Under the pieces are notes generated by a model. It saw only the letters and a program-made list of their open reading frames with translations, had not been told where the DNA came from and made no database searches. From Rhododendron vialii (Eukaryota > Streptophyta > Magnoliopsida > Ericales > Ericaceae), in NCBI RefSeq assembly GCF_030253575.1, contig NC_080567.1, positions 32,748,501 to 32,812,500 on the forward strand: a DNA stretch of 64,000 nucleotides, in the 5' to 3' direction. Each line of letters begins with the position of its first letter. Position 1 is the first letter of the stretch. Of this stretch, positions 44,276 through 55,040 are shown piece by piece. A program made the position numbers and the translations under genes.

Positions 44276-44783
44276 TTCATACACAGATGAAAGCCTCAAA
44301 TTTTTCATACACGCATACATGTATAGCTATTTGTTATATGTGCGTGTGTGAGTCGCTTCGATCTGTTTCTTGGTGGGGTGAGTCGTCATGGAGGAGAGAG
44401 GGCAGAGAGGAGGAGGAGGGAAAGAGGAAGGTGGAAGAGAAAGAAGAGAGGAGACTGGAGAGGGAGCCCAGCCGGCAACCATCGCGGCCGTGGCCATGCA
44501 TGGCTGCAACTCTTTTTTTTCCTTTTTCTCCGATTGAAAGTTAGTGGTGGGAACATGACAAGGACGCCCCTCAATTTGACGGATGGAACTAACACCATTG
44601 GACCTGGGACTTGATTGGTACAAAATTAATACGTTGGGGACTAAATGTCCGCAATGTTTATATTAGGGATGAAAATGAGACGACGTTAATACTTTGGGGA
44701 CCAAAAAAGTAAATAAGCCATTATTATTCACTTGTCTAAATGCCAAAAATTCATTCATTCGAAACCCGAACTCCCACCCAGCC
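44276..44783. other. Spacer and 5' leader of LecRK-5
   Basis: 44380-44500 is A/G-rich with no gene. From ~44730 the sequence matches the other LecRK leaders (TAAATGCCAAAAATTCATTC), but the TATTTAAA element is replaced (TTGTCTAAA), and nothing upstream matches the 5' module. The LecRK-5 promoter therefore seems to have been replaced. Confidence 0.55.
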
Positions 44784-46919
44784 ATGGCTATCTTCAACTT
44801 CCAAATGCTGCTATATTCTCTCTCCATGTTCTTCTTCTGCATTCTATTTCCTAAAACAAGTTCGCTAACCTTCAAAGTGACAAACTTTTACGATCCAGTT
44901 CAATCCGCCAACATAACAATAAACCAGTCCGGATCAGCAGCCTATTTCTCATCCGGAGGCCTCCAAGTCACCTCCAACGATCGCAGCGTCAATCAGACGG
45001 ACCAAGTTGGTAAAGCCACTTACATCCACCAACTTGACCTCTGGGATGAAACCACTGGGAAGTTGACAGATTTCAACACCCATTTTGTTTTCGCGATTGA
45101 TTCGAATGGGAAAGAGAATTTCGGCGACGGGCTCACCTTCTTTCTCGTTCCAGATGCGTCGCAAATGTCCACGCATGGTGGTGCAATGGGCCTCCCAATT
45201 GACCCAGTTACGATGAAAAACACCAGCACCTTCGTTGCTGTGGAGTTTGATACGTACTGGAATGGACCGAATGCCTGGAATGGACCGATTGTTTGGGAAC
45301 CAAAAGATATCAGCCCTGTTACTCATGTAGGTATCAATGTCAATTCTCTTAATTCAACTAATTTTTCAGTTTGGCACTGTGATATACCTCAGGGGATAGA
45401 GAATGAGGCTTGGATTACGTATGATTCAAGCTCATTCAATTTAAGTGTAGTCGTTACTGGTTCTATTAATAATTCCAGAGTGTATGATACCATTCATTCC
45501 ATTATTAATCTAAGGGATTACTTACCTAACCGGGTAACAATTGGGTTCTCAGCTTCAACAGGATGGGCTTTTGAGACACATACGATAAAATCATGGGATT
45601 TTAATTCAAGTTTGGTAATTAGTGAGACCAATACAACTGTTACAGTAAATACAGAAAATAGGAATGTTACAGATCCAGGGATCATACCAGGATCGAAAAA
45701 AATCTCCCTGGGAGCTGTGGTGGGATCAGTTGTCGGCTCGGGTGTTTTAGTTGGTGCGTTTGTTTTGGTTGGATTTGGCTTTTGGAGGAGAAGGAGAGCA
45801 AAAGAAGAGGATGAGTTTGAAGTTGAGATGTCCATGGAAAACGAATTCGAGTCTGGTAGTGGGCCGAAGAAATTTTCCTACGGCCAATTATCTCGGGCTA
45901 CAAATAACTTTGAGGAGGGACAAAAGCTTGGAGAGGGAGGGTTCGATGGAGTTTATAGAGGTTTCTTGAGGGAATCCAATTCTTATATTGCTGTCAAGAG
46001 GATATCAAAGGGGTCAAAACAAGGGATAAAGGAGTATGCAACGGAAGTGAAGATCATTAGCCGGTTGAGGCATAGGAATTTGGTGCAACCCATCGGTTGG
46101 TACCACGAAAAGAAAGAACTACTCCTCGTTTATGAGTTCATGGAAAATGGCAGCTTAGATTTCCATCTCTTCCAAGGGAAAAGCCTATTGACATGGGGAA
46201 CAAGGTATAAAATCGCCCAAGGTTTGGCCTCAGCATTGCTCTATCTACATGAAGAATGGGAGCAATGTGTTGTGCATAGAGATGTAAAATCAAGCAATGT
46301 GATGTTGGACTCGAACTTCAATGCCAAATTGGGAGATTTTGGGTTAGCTAGATTTGTCGATCACGAGAAACAGCCCGAAACAACTCTTTTGGCCGGGACC
46401 ATGGGGTACTTGGCATCGGAATGTGTGGTAACAGGTAAAGCTAGTAAGGAATCAGATGTCTACAGCTTTGGAGTCGTGGCGTTGGAAATAGCTTGCGGGA
46501 GAAAACCACTTGATTCGAAGGTGCCAGAGTCTCAAATGAGACTAGTGGAATGGGTTTCGGACCTCTATGGAATGGGAAGGTTATTCGAAGCAGTGGACGC
46601 AAAACTAGGCTCGGATTTTGATGAGCAAGAAACAGAGCATTTGATGATTGTTGGTCTTTGGTGTGCTCACCCGGATCATAATTTCTGGCCTAAAATCAGA
46701 CAAGCAATTCATGTGCTTAATTTTGAAGCCCCAATGCCCACTCTCCCACCAAAATTGCCCGTGCTATCATTTTTTCCTCTTCCATTGAGCACTACCACCA
46801 ATAGTTCTAACATCAGCCAAAACCAGTATTCCAGCTATACTTACAACACAGATTCTTCTAAGTTCACCTCATCTTCTAGTGCTTCGTCTCCATCTATATC
46901 ACTTTTGAATAAAGAGTAA
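44784..46919 (+). CDS. LecRK-5: open lectin receptor kinase with altered kinase core
   Basis: 711 residues from ATG 44784, homologous to the MAIFNF start of its paralogues; the frame is open further upstream but without leader homology. Signal peptide 1-27; lectin domain ~28-276 with FGDG (Asp115) and EFDT (Glu154, Asp156). A 6-residue duplication (WNGPNA/WNGPIV) lies in the metal loop, and Glu stands where the paralogues have Asp in the WDP motif. Membrane span ~311-334. In the kinase, Lys405, HRD (498-500) and DFG (518-520) are kept. Five positions differ from LecRK-6: Gly388 to Asp in the glycine loop, Leu436 to Pro, Cys440 to Tyr, APE to ASE (545), and RP-motif Arg635 to Trp. It may be a catalytically weak or dead receptor, or a pseudogene early in decay. 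Confidence 0.85.
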   Translation: MAIFNFQMLLYSLSMFFFCILFPKTSSLTFKVTNFYDPVQSANITINQSGSAAYFSSGGLQVTSNDRSVNQTDQVGKATYIHQLDLWDETTGKLTDFNTHFVFAIDSNGKENFGDGLTFFLVPDASQMSTHGGAMGLPIDPVTMKNTSTFVAVEFDTYWNGPNAWNGPIVWEPKDISPVTHVGINVNSLNSTNFSVWHCDIPQGIENEAWITYDSSSFNLSVVVTGSINNSRVYDTIHSIINLRDYLPNRVTIGFSASTGWAFETHTIKSWDFNSSLVISETNTTVTVNTENRNVTDPGIIPGSKKISLGAVVGSVVGSGVLVGAFVLVGFGFWRRRRAKEEDEFEVEMSMENEFESGSGPKKFSYGQLSRATNNFEEGQKLGEGGFDGVYRGFLRESNSYIAVKRISKGSKQGIKEYATEVKIISRLRHRNLVQPIGWYHEKKELLLVYEFMENGSLDFHLFQGKSLLTWGTRYKIAQGLASALLYLHEEWEQCVVHRDVKSSNVMLDSNFNAKLGDFGLARFVDHEKQPETTLLAGTMGYLASECVVTGKASKESDVYSFGVVALEIACGRKPLDSKVPESQMRLVEWVSDLYGMGRLFEAVDAKLGSDFDEQETEHLMIVGLWCAHPDHNFWPKIRQAIHVLNFEAPMPTLPPKLPVLSFFPLPLSTTTNSSNISQNQYSSYTYNTDSSKFTSSSSASSPSISLLNKE

Positions 46920-47390
46920 TTGGATCAATTACTTTTAGATTTTGGATTGTGGATCATAGATTTTCGGATTATAATGAGAGTCGGTAAGTTTGTTCAAATA
47001 ATATGAGTAGTTCACTTTTCTTCCTATTGGTCTAGATAGTTTTTAGATTCAGTATTCTATTGTTAGAGGTTGTGTAAATTGGCACTTCCGTTGTAATGTT
47101 TGCTTTTTATCGTTTATATAAAAATCATTGTACTACCAGTTCGAGTACTTGAGTTAAGTTAATAACCATTCCACCATGAGAATTGATGTACGTAGAGTAC
47201 GAGTTCCAACAATTTATGCAATAGATTTTGTATATAAACATGGCTAAATCTTCACCTTTTCCATTATGCACCGATGATTCCCACTGTTTTTCGAGGTTGC
47301 CAAATGCAATCTTTGAGCTCTTGTTACAATAATGAATGCGTTTTCTCCAAGATTGTTGGGAAGTTCCCTCATGAGTACAACCCCTTTCGT
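46920..47390 (+). repeat. LecRK 3'-flank block (LecRK-5)
   Basis: Nearly the same as 55041-55440 after LecRK-6 and similar to 15199-15700 after LecRK-2. Includes GGTTGTGTAAATTGGCACTT and TTTCCATTATGCACCGATGA. Confidence 0.8.
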
Positions 47391-48153
47391 ATGGGTAGTC
47401 CTATAGTACCAGGTCTACAAGGATGAATCCCCCGGCCAATCCTTCACTGTCGCCACCGCGTCCACTCAAACCAACGATAAACGACGTCGTCGCAGACCTA
47501 TCAGAGAAATAGATTAAGATGACGAGTGAGAAGATAAGACCAAAGAAGAAGAGAGTACGGAGTTGAGTAGAGAGGAGATCTCTGTGCCGCCATCAGTTTC
47601 AAGCCCAAAACCCTAGAAATTGTAATGACATGTGACTGACACATGTTGCTTTCCATCCAAAGACATAACAGAATCTAAACAGAAGGTCTATCTTTACTAG
47701 GTTTTGATAGTTAAAGGTGGTTATGTGCCAAAAAATATAATTAGAGGAGGCATAATGTAACCGGATGATAGTTAGAGGGCGAAAAATATAATTTACCCTT
47801 TATCTTTTCGTCAACAATGGGTCCACCTTGTATAGTGGTCAATGATATTATAGATTGAATTCACGTCTCCCAAAACATGAAAAAGACCGCCCTTTTAGAA
47901 TCAAACCAATGAAAGTAAGTCCAAAAAAAGTAAAATAAGCAACAAAGTTACGTTGGTGAGAAAACCGAGTTACGTTGTAATAAAGCACACGGCAACGTAA
48001 ATTCTTGCATTTGAATCAGTACACAAGGACTAATTCAACATTTCACATCCTAACCAATTAAAAGAACTCCATCTAGACGAATTCTTCAGTAATTTAAATG
48101 CCAAAAGTTCATCCAAAACCCACAAAACTTCCAATTTCTCCCCACAGCCTGCC
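47391..48153. other. Spacer with fragments of LecRK 5' sequence
   Basis: 47400-47800 is unique, with no gene. From ~47810 it contains LecRK 5'-module words (CAACAATGGGTCCACC, GAATCAGTACACAAGGACTA, then TTCTTCAGTAATTTAAATGC) leading into the stub at 48154. Confidence 0.5.
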
Positions 48154-48207
48154 ATGGCTATCTTCAACTTCCAAATCCTGCTATATTCTCTCTCCCTATC
48201 CTTCTGC
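48154..48207 (+). pseudogene. LecRK signal-peptide stub
   Basis: ATG plus 17 codons (MAIFNFQILLYSLSLSFC) of a LecRK signal peptide, complete with leader. It then switches abruptly to 5'-module sequence (AAGAATTATTGAGGAAAG) that normally lies upstream of the gene. It is a recombination scar of the array, with only a stop shortly after. Confidence 0.85.
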
Positions 48208-48339
48208 AAGAATTATTGAGGAAAGAAAGCACCCGCCAAAGAAAACAATGGGTCCATCTAGTATACTGGTCAATGTTATTTTAGATTCAATTCATGCATT
48301 TGAATCAGTACACAAGGACTAATTCATCAATTCTTCAGT

Positions 48340-48347
48340 TATTTAAA
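48340..48347 (+). promoter_or_regulatory. Candidate TATA element of LecRK-6
   Basis: TATTTAAA 43 bases before ATG 48391, the same spacing as in LecRK-2 and LecRK-7. Tentative. Confidence 0.35.
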
Positions 48348-48677
48348 TGCCAAAAATTCATTCATTCAAAATCCAAACTCCCTCCCAGCCATGCCTATCT
48401 TCAACTTCCAAATCCTGCTGTATTCTTGTCTCTCCATATCCTTCTTCTGCATTCTATTTCCTCAAACAACTTCACTCACCTTCAACCTCACAAACTTAGC
48501 CGATTCAGATCAAAATGTCAAACTAATTCCACTAACCCCAAGTTCCTATAGGTCGGACCAAGGCCTAGAAGTCACCCCCAACGCACGCGGCTCCAATTTG
48601 CAGCATGAAGCTGGTAAAGTAACTTACAAAGAATCCCTTTACCTTTGGAATAATTCCACTGGAAATTTAACAGATTT

Positions 48678-48874
48678 TGATAAAAGGTGCTTTGTGATAA
48701 ATATGATTGATTCTCATTAATTAATTGGTGGAACACAGCCACACATATATAAGAAAAGAATACAACCAACTAGGAAACGATAACTATGGAAACAAAATAA
48801 TAATCCTAGAATTATGGGAAGAGATTGCTCCTATAATTATTCTGACGGATCTCAATTGATTCGGTCCGCTAATA
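48678..48874 (-). repeat. 3' LTR of the young Copia (left end on plus strand)
   Basis: 197 bp, plus strand TGATAAAAGGTGC...GGTCCGCTAATA. Identical to the other LTR except one base. Confidence 0.95.
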
Positions 48875-49113
48875 CTCCCCTTCAAGATGGAGCATGGAGG
48901 GACGTAATGCCCAGCTTGGATGTCAGGAGACGGAAGTGGTCAACACCCAAAGCTTTGGTATAAACATCTGCTAGTTGGTTCGCTGAGGCAATGTGATGGA
49001 GCTTAAGAAGACCTTGTTGTACTCGTTCATGGACAAGGTGGCAGTCGATCTCAATGTGCTTGGAGCGCTCATGGAAAACTGGATTTTGGGCAATGTGTAA
49101 GGCTGCCTCGTTG

Positions 49114-51102
49114 TCACAATATAGCTTGATTGGTGATGAAAGATCGAGGGACTGCTAAATCACAGAGTAAAGTTCTGAGCCATAGTAATTCGTAAGTGGT
49201 GGAAGCCATGGCCCGATATTCAGCTTCGGCGGAAGAGCGGGAGACAACACTTTGCTTTTTTGTGCGCCAGGAGACGGGGCTACCTCCAAGGGTGATGAAA
49301 TAACCCTTAGTGGAGCGCCGACTCATAGGACAACTGGCCCAATCCGAGTCAGTGTAGCCAGTGAGTTGGAGGTCCGAACGGGTAGGAAATAGTAAGCCAT
49401 GAGAGACGGAGCCCTTGAGGTAGCGAAGAATACGAGTAGCAGCTTCCAAATGCGGGACCTGAGGGACATGCATGAATTGACTGAGGAGATTAACAGTGAA
49501 AGTGATATCTGGGCGAGAGATGGTGAGATATATCAGTCGTCCAATAAGCCTGCGATAAGAACTCGGATCAGAAATTGGTTCACCACTATCAGCCGTGAGT
49601 TTTAGATGTTGCTCCATCGGGGAAGAGGCTGGACGACATCCTGTTTGGCCAGCATCAGCGAGGATGTCAAGAATATATTTGCGCTGATTAATGAAAATAC
49701 CCGTGGTGGAGCGAGCCACTTCAATGCCCAAAAAATAATTGAGCTTGCCAAGATCCTTTAACTGAAATTTACTCGACAAGAATCCCTGTAAGCGGCGAAT
49801 AGATGCTAAATCGTTGCCTGTAACAAGTAAATCATCAACATAAACGAGAACAACAAGAATTGTAGAACCAGTTTGCCGAATAAAAAGGGAGTGGTCAGCT
49901 TGGGATTGTCGAAATCCGTCAGAGAGAAGAACAGCAGACAGCTTAGAGTACCAATTGCGAGAGGCCTGTTTGAGGCCATATAGGGATTTCTGTAAGTGAC
50001 AAACACGCGTCTCCCCCTTTCGGCCATATCCCGAAGGAAGAGACATGTAAACTTCTTCATCGAGGTCACCATGTAAAAAAGCATTGTTAACATCTAATTG
50101 GTGCAAGTGCCAGTTGCGAGTAGCTGCAATAGCGAGTACACAACGAACAGTGACCAACTTTGCAACGGGAGCAAAAGTGTCATGGTAATCCAACCCCTCG
50201 ACTTGAGTATAGCCTTTGGTGACCAAACGTGCTTTATATCGTTCTACCGATCCATCTGCTTTTAATTTAGTTTTAAAAACCCATTTACAACCGATTGGTT
50301 TTTTGCCAGGAGGAAGAGAACGAAAGACCCATGTTTTGTTGTTTTCTAGTGCCTTCAGTTCGTGAGAAATGGCATCACGCCATTGGGTGTGGTGGATGGC
50401 TTGACTATAGGAAGTAGGATCATGCGAATGAGATAAGGCCGAAAGAAAAGCAAAGTGGGTGGGGGAAAGATTGGAATAGAAAATGAACTGAGTGAGCGGA
50501 TAGACCGTACCTGAAGACTGGAGCAGAGCATCGGGGGAGGCAACAGTGGCAGATGGAAGGGTAGGGCAAAGGTAGTCCCGGAGGTAGCCTGGAGGCCGAT
50601 GGGCTCGTGAAGGCCGAGAGGGGGCGGCTGGGGGTGTCGATTCCAGATTGGGAGATGGCTCGGGTGGTGGGGTAGGAGGAGGTAGAGCTGGCGGTTGGGT
50701 GGGTGGGGGAGGGGGATCCGGGTTTGATGTAGGAGAGGGGTTGTCGATTGGATTAAGATGGGGTGGGTCAAGATAGTGAAGGGGTTCCGTCGGGTATAAG
50801 TCAGTGTGACTGGGGGACGGGTTAGCAGGGGGTAGAATATAATGGGGGCTTTGGGTATGAAAGGGAAAAATATTCTCAAAAAAAGTGACGTCCCGAGAGA
50901 TAAAAAAAAGTATTTGTGTCGAGGTAAAAAAGGCGGTATCCACTGTGGCGGGGAGGATATCCCAAAAACACACAAGGGAAACTGCGGGGTTGAAATTTGT
51001 TGCGGTCGACACGGGATGTCTAGGCATAGCAAAGACATCCAAAAACACGCAAGAATTTATAATTGGGGGTGCGACAAAAAAGACATTCATACGGTGAGGC
51101 AT
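49114..51102 (-). pseudogene. Copia integrase end, RT and RNase H
   Basis: A long frame: Pro/Ser-rich linker, then RT with WRDAISHELKAL, GCKWVFK, DTFAPVAK, QLDVNNAFLHG and the active-site YVDDLLVTG. RNase H follows with TGYTDSDWASC and SSAEAEYRAMA. The N-terminal codons before the linker are integrase C-terminal and are out of frame with 51020-51217 (ILTAVYLINRTAS). The last part of RNase H (48890-49130) lies in another frame, so a shift occurs near 49140. Confidence 0.88.
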
Positions 51103-51277
51103 TTTTCAATGTTTGTGAGGCAGTGCGATTAATGAGATAAACTGCTGTTAAAATGCACTCACCCCAAAATTTGATGGGAAGGTGGGCTTGGAAGCATAAG
51201 CAACATACGGGCCACATTTAAGATGTGACGATGGTTACGTTCAGCAACCCCATTTTGTTGAGGGGTATCAACACATG

Positions 51278-52738
51278 TTAACTCTTGTAAAATGCCATGG
51301 TCATGAAATAATTTTTGAACAGGACGGGATAAAATTCAGAACGATTATCTGAACGAAAAAATTTAACTTTTGTGTTGAATTGTGTTTTGACCATGTTGAT
51401 AAAAAATTGAATCTTGGAAAGGGCATCCGATTTGTAACGCAATAAATACACCCAAGTAGTACGCGTGTAATCATCAACTATAGTTAGAAAATAACGAGCC
51501 CCACAAGTAGAAGGAGTATGATAGCCACCCCAAATGTCAACAAAAATACAAGAAAAAGGGACGACACTTTTATTGAAATTTAATTGAAAAGGTAGTCTAG
51601 TATGTTTGCCACGCAAACAAGCATCACAAGGGGAATTTTTATTGGGGGAACGACAATGTAAAAAGGAAGGTAAGCTAGCAGAGGCTGGATGGCCTAATCT
51701 TCGGTGCCATAGGGTAGGGTCATCGGTTGGAGATGTGAGGGCAGCAGAGGAAGAAGTGCGGAGGTAGTATAAGCCATTGCGTGCCTCACCCGCTTCAATC
51801 ACAGTCTTCGATTTGAGGTCCTGAAAGAGACAAAATTTAGGAAAGAAGAAAACAACACACTTAAGATCATGGCATAACTTTTGTACAAATAACAAATTAA
51901 AACGAAAACTAGGAACATGCGAGATGTCAAAGAGAGTGATAGACGGGGTGACTATTATTTTTCTGATATGAGAGATGGCATGAGTGGATCCAGAAGCAGA
52001 ACGAACTGGCAAAATATTATTAGTAGCTGTATAAGAAGTAAAAAGTGATAAATGAGGCGTCACGTGAGAGGACGCACCGCTATCAATAATCCAATCATTT
52101 GAAAATAAATGGGTGTTACCAGTGAAAAAAGCAGATGGATTATCGTAAAAGCCATAGGCTTGGGACGCCTCGGCGGAGCTCAAGCGGAGAGTGAAATCCA
52201 TGTCCGGTGTTTGCGCTGCATAATTGGACTGGGCAGAGGATTGGTTGGGGAGGCGATTGAAGAACCATTCTGGATACCCAATAAGTTTAAAACAGCCCGA
52301 CTTATAGTGACCTGCACGGTTGCAATGAGTGCAGTGAGCGTTCGGGTCTTTGTTGGGTTGGGATGAAGTATCAGGCTGAGCATGGTGCAGTTGGCGTGGT
52401 GAATTGGCAGGCGAAGGGAATTGTTGTGGTTGCCGACGGGATGGAGACTGCTGTGGTGGCGGAAAAAAACGTGGCCTTGGTGGATTTCGGTGTTGTCCAC
52501 TGTTGATTTTGGGTTGATTGTGTTGAGTTTGGAACCTGTGACTCACCATGGCCGAGTCTTCTTGAATGGGCTGAGTGGTGATGACAGGTTGTGAATTTTT
52601 GGTGTGTTCTTCCGCGATTAACAAGCCATGAACCTTTCCAAGATCGGGAAGCGGATCCATGGCGAGAATCTGAGTACGAAGAACATGATACGGTTCGTTG
52701 ACTCCCATCAAAAGCTGGTATACATGCTTATTCGACAC
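51278..52738 (-). pseudogene. Copia gag end, protease and integrase start
   Basis: The frame encodes a gag C-terminal region rich in Pro and Gln, zinc knuckle CTHCNRAGHYKSGC, protease WIIDSGASSHVT, and the pre-integrase LWHRRLGHP...CDACLRGKHTRLPF. Integrase core residues are VDIWGGY and VDDYTRTTWVYLL. It ends after FFRSDNRSEF with MAFYKS, a frameshift before the catalytic Glu. Gag codons upstream (52740-53050) are also out of frame. Confidence 0.88.
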
Positions 52739-53060
52739 CCTTTTTTGCCAAGCTGTGGCGGTACCACATGTGCATTCCGGAAGTGGATCAATCCCATCGA
52801 GTTGATTCCAAAGCGTTTTGAAGGCATTATAATAATTGGTAATATCAAGATTACCTTGTTGAAGATGAGTGGTTTCTCTTTAAATTTTAAAAATGGTAGC
52901 ATTATTCCCTTGAGTGAATCTGGATTCAAGATCACGTCATAGTTCATACGGCGTGCGGCAACTGGTTAGGCTTGGAGTAATTGTGTTGCTGATGCTGTTC
53001 AACAATTATTTCATGACCATGGCATTTTACGAGAGTTAACATGTGTTGATGAATTCAAAC

Positions 53061-53072
53061 GCTCTGATACCA
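53061..53072 (-). other. Primer-binding site of the young Copia
   Basis: Plus strand GCTCTGATACCA, i.e. minus TGGTATCAGAGC, directly next to the LTR at 53073. Confidence 0.9.
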
Positions 53073-53269
53073 TGATAAAAGGTGCTTTGTGATAAATATG
53101 ATTGATTCTCATTAATTAATTGGTGGAACACAGCCACACATATATAAGAAAAGAATACAACCAACTAGGAAACGATAACTATGGAAACAAAATAATAATC
53201 CTAGAATTATGGGAAGAGATTGCTCCTATAATTATTCTGGCGGATCTCAATTGATTCGGTCCGCTAATA
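53073..53269 (-). repeat. 5' LTR of the young Copia (right end on plus strand)
   Basis: 197 bp, one base different from 48678-48874. Confidence 0.95.
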
Positions 53270-55040
53270 GATTTCTCCACCCATTTCGTTTTTGTGATTG
53301 ATTCGCAAGGGGATCCCAACTTTGGCGATCGTCTCGCCTTCTTTCTCGCTCCGAATGCTTCAAATTCCACGGCTGGTGCTGCAATGGGCCTCCCAATTGA
53401 CCCAGTTACGAAAGTACACACTAGCCCGTTTGTTGCCGTGGAGTTTGATACGTACCAGAATGGTGGGTGGGACCCGGTCGGCCTGGCTCATGTAGGTATC
53501 GATGTCAATTCTATTACATCAAATGTTACTGCTGTTTGGCATCGTAATATAACTCATGGGATAGAGAACGAGGCTTGGATTAGTTATGATTCAAACTCAC
53601 ACAATTTAAGTGTAGTTTTTACTGGTTCTATTGCTAATACCACAGTTAAAGATACCATTCATTTTATCATTGATCTGAGGGAATACTTACCTGAATGGGT
53701 AACAATTGGGTTCTCAGCTTCAACAGGTTCAAGTTTTGAGACACATACTATAAAATCATGGGAATTTAGTTCAAGTTTGGAAATTAATGAGACCAATAAA
53801 ACTGTTACATCGAAAAAAATCTCCATTGGAGCTGTGGTGGGATTGGTTGTTGGTTCGGTTGTTTTAGTTGGTGGGTTTGTTTTGGTTGGATTTGTCTTTT
53901 GGAGGAGAAGTACTATAGCAAAAGAAGAGGATGAGTTTGAATTTGAGATGTCCATGGAAAACGAATTCGAGTCTGGTAGTGGGCCGAAGAAATTTTCCTT
54001 ACGGCCAGTTATCTCGGGCAACAAATAACTTTGAGGAGGGACAAAAGCTTGGAGAGGGAGGGTTCGGTGGAGTTTATAGAGGTTTCTTGAGTGAATCGAA
54101 TTCTTATATTGCTCTCAAGAGGATATCAAAGGGGTCAAAGCAAGGGATAAAAGAGTATGCAACGGAAGTGAAGATCATTAGCCGGTTGAGGCATAGGAAT
54201 TTGGTGCAACTCATTGGTTGGTGCCACGAAAAGAAAGAACTACTCCTCGTTTATGAGTTCATGGAAAATAGCAGCTTAGATTTCCATCTCTTCCAAGGGA
54301 AAAGCCTATTGACATGGGGAACAAAGTATAAAATCGCCCAAGGTTTGGCCTCAGCATTGCTCTATCTACATGAAGAATGGGAGCAATGTGTTGTGCACAG
54401 AGATGTAAAATCAAGCAATGTGATGTTGGACTCGAACTTCAATGCCAAATTGGGAGATTTTGGGTTAGCTAGATTTGTCGATCACGAGAAACAGCCCGAA
54501 ACAACTCTTTTGGCCGGGACCATGGGGTACTTGGCACCGGAATGTGTGGTAACAGGTAAAGCTAGTAAGGAATCAGATGTCTACAGCTTTGGAGTCGTGG
54601 CGTTGGAAATAGCTTGCGGGAGAAAACCACTTGATTCGAAGGTGCCAGAGTCTCAAATGAGACTAGTGGAATGGGTTTCGGACCTCTATGGAATGGGAAG
54701 GTTATTCGAAGCAGTGGACGCAAAACTAGGCTCGGATTTTGATGAGCAAGAAACAGAACATTTGATGATTGTTGGTCTTTGGTGTGCTCACCCGGATCAT
54801 AATTTCCGGCCTAAAATCAGACAGGCAATTCATGTGCTTAATTTTGAAGCCCCAATGCCCACTCTCCCACCAAAATTGCCCGTGCTATCATTTTTTCCTC
54901 TTCCATTGAGCACTACCACCAATAGTTCTAACATCAGCCAAAACCAGTATTCCAGCTATACTTACAACACAGATTCTTCTAAGTTCACCTCATCTTCTAC
55001 TGCTTCGTCTCCATCTATATCACTTTTGAATAAAGAGTAA

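Larger units (their letters stand above)
48678..53269 (-). mobile_element. Young complete Copia retrotransposon inside LecRK-6
   Basis: 4592 bp, with perfect 5-bp target duplication GATTT (48673-48677 and 53270-53274). The two 197-bp LTRs differ at one base (GACGG versus GGCGG). The PBS TGGTATCAGAGC abuts the 5' LTR (plus 53061-53072), and a purine tract abuts the 3' LTR (plus 48875-48883). Internal order is gag-protease-integrase-RT-RNase H. The near-identical LTRs mean recent insertion. The coding frame already has breaks, so it was probably moved by helper proteins or broke soon after. Confidence 0.95.
48391..55040 (+). pseudogene. LecRK-6: lectin receptor kinase split by a Copia element and frameshifted
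   Basis: The coding parts are 48391-48677 (signal peptide and first ~70 lectin residues, ending STGNLTDF) and 53275-55040. They join in frame across the 4592-bp Copia insertion. The lectin part has NFGDRLAFF (Arg for Gly after the ligand Asp), EFDT and HVGIDVNS. The membrane span is followed by RRSTIAKEED. An extra T at ~53999 (TTTTCCTTACGG versus TTTTCCTACGG) then shifts the frame just before the kinase. The kinase itself is open to 55040 with GEGGFGG, ALKR, HRD, DFG, APE and RP intact, ending SISLLNKE. Two independent lesions make it a pseudogene; the kinase half is nearly the same as that of LecRK-5. Confidence 0.92.

Noticed and set aside
50355..51038. 227-codon minus-strand Pro/Leu-rich frame
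   Set aside because: Shadow frame of the Copia polyprotein linker and RT in another phase.
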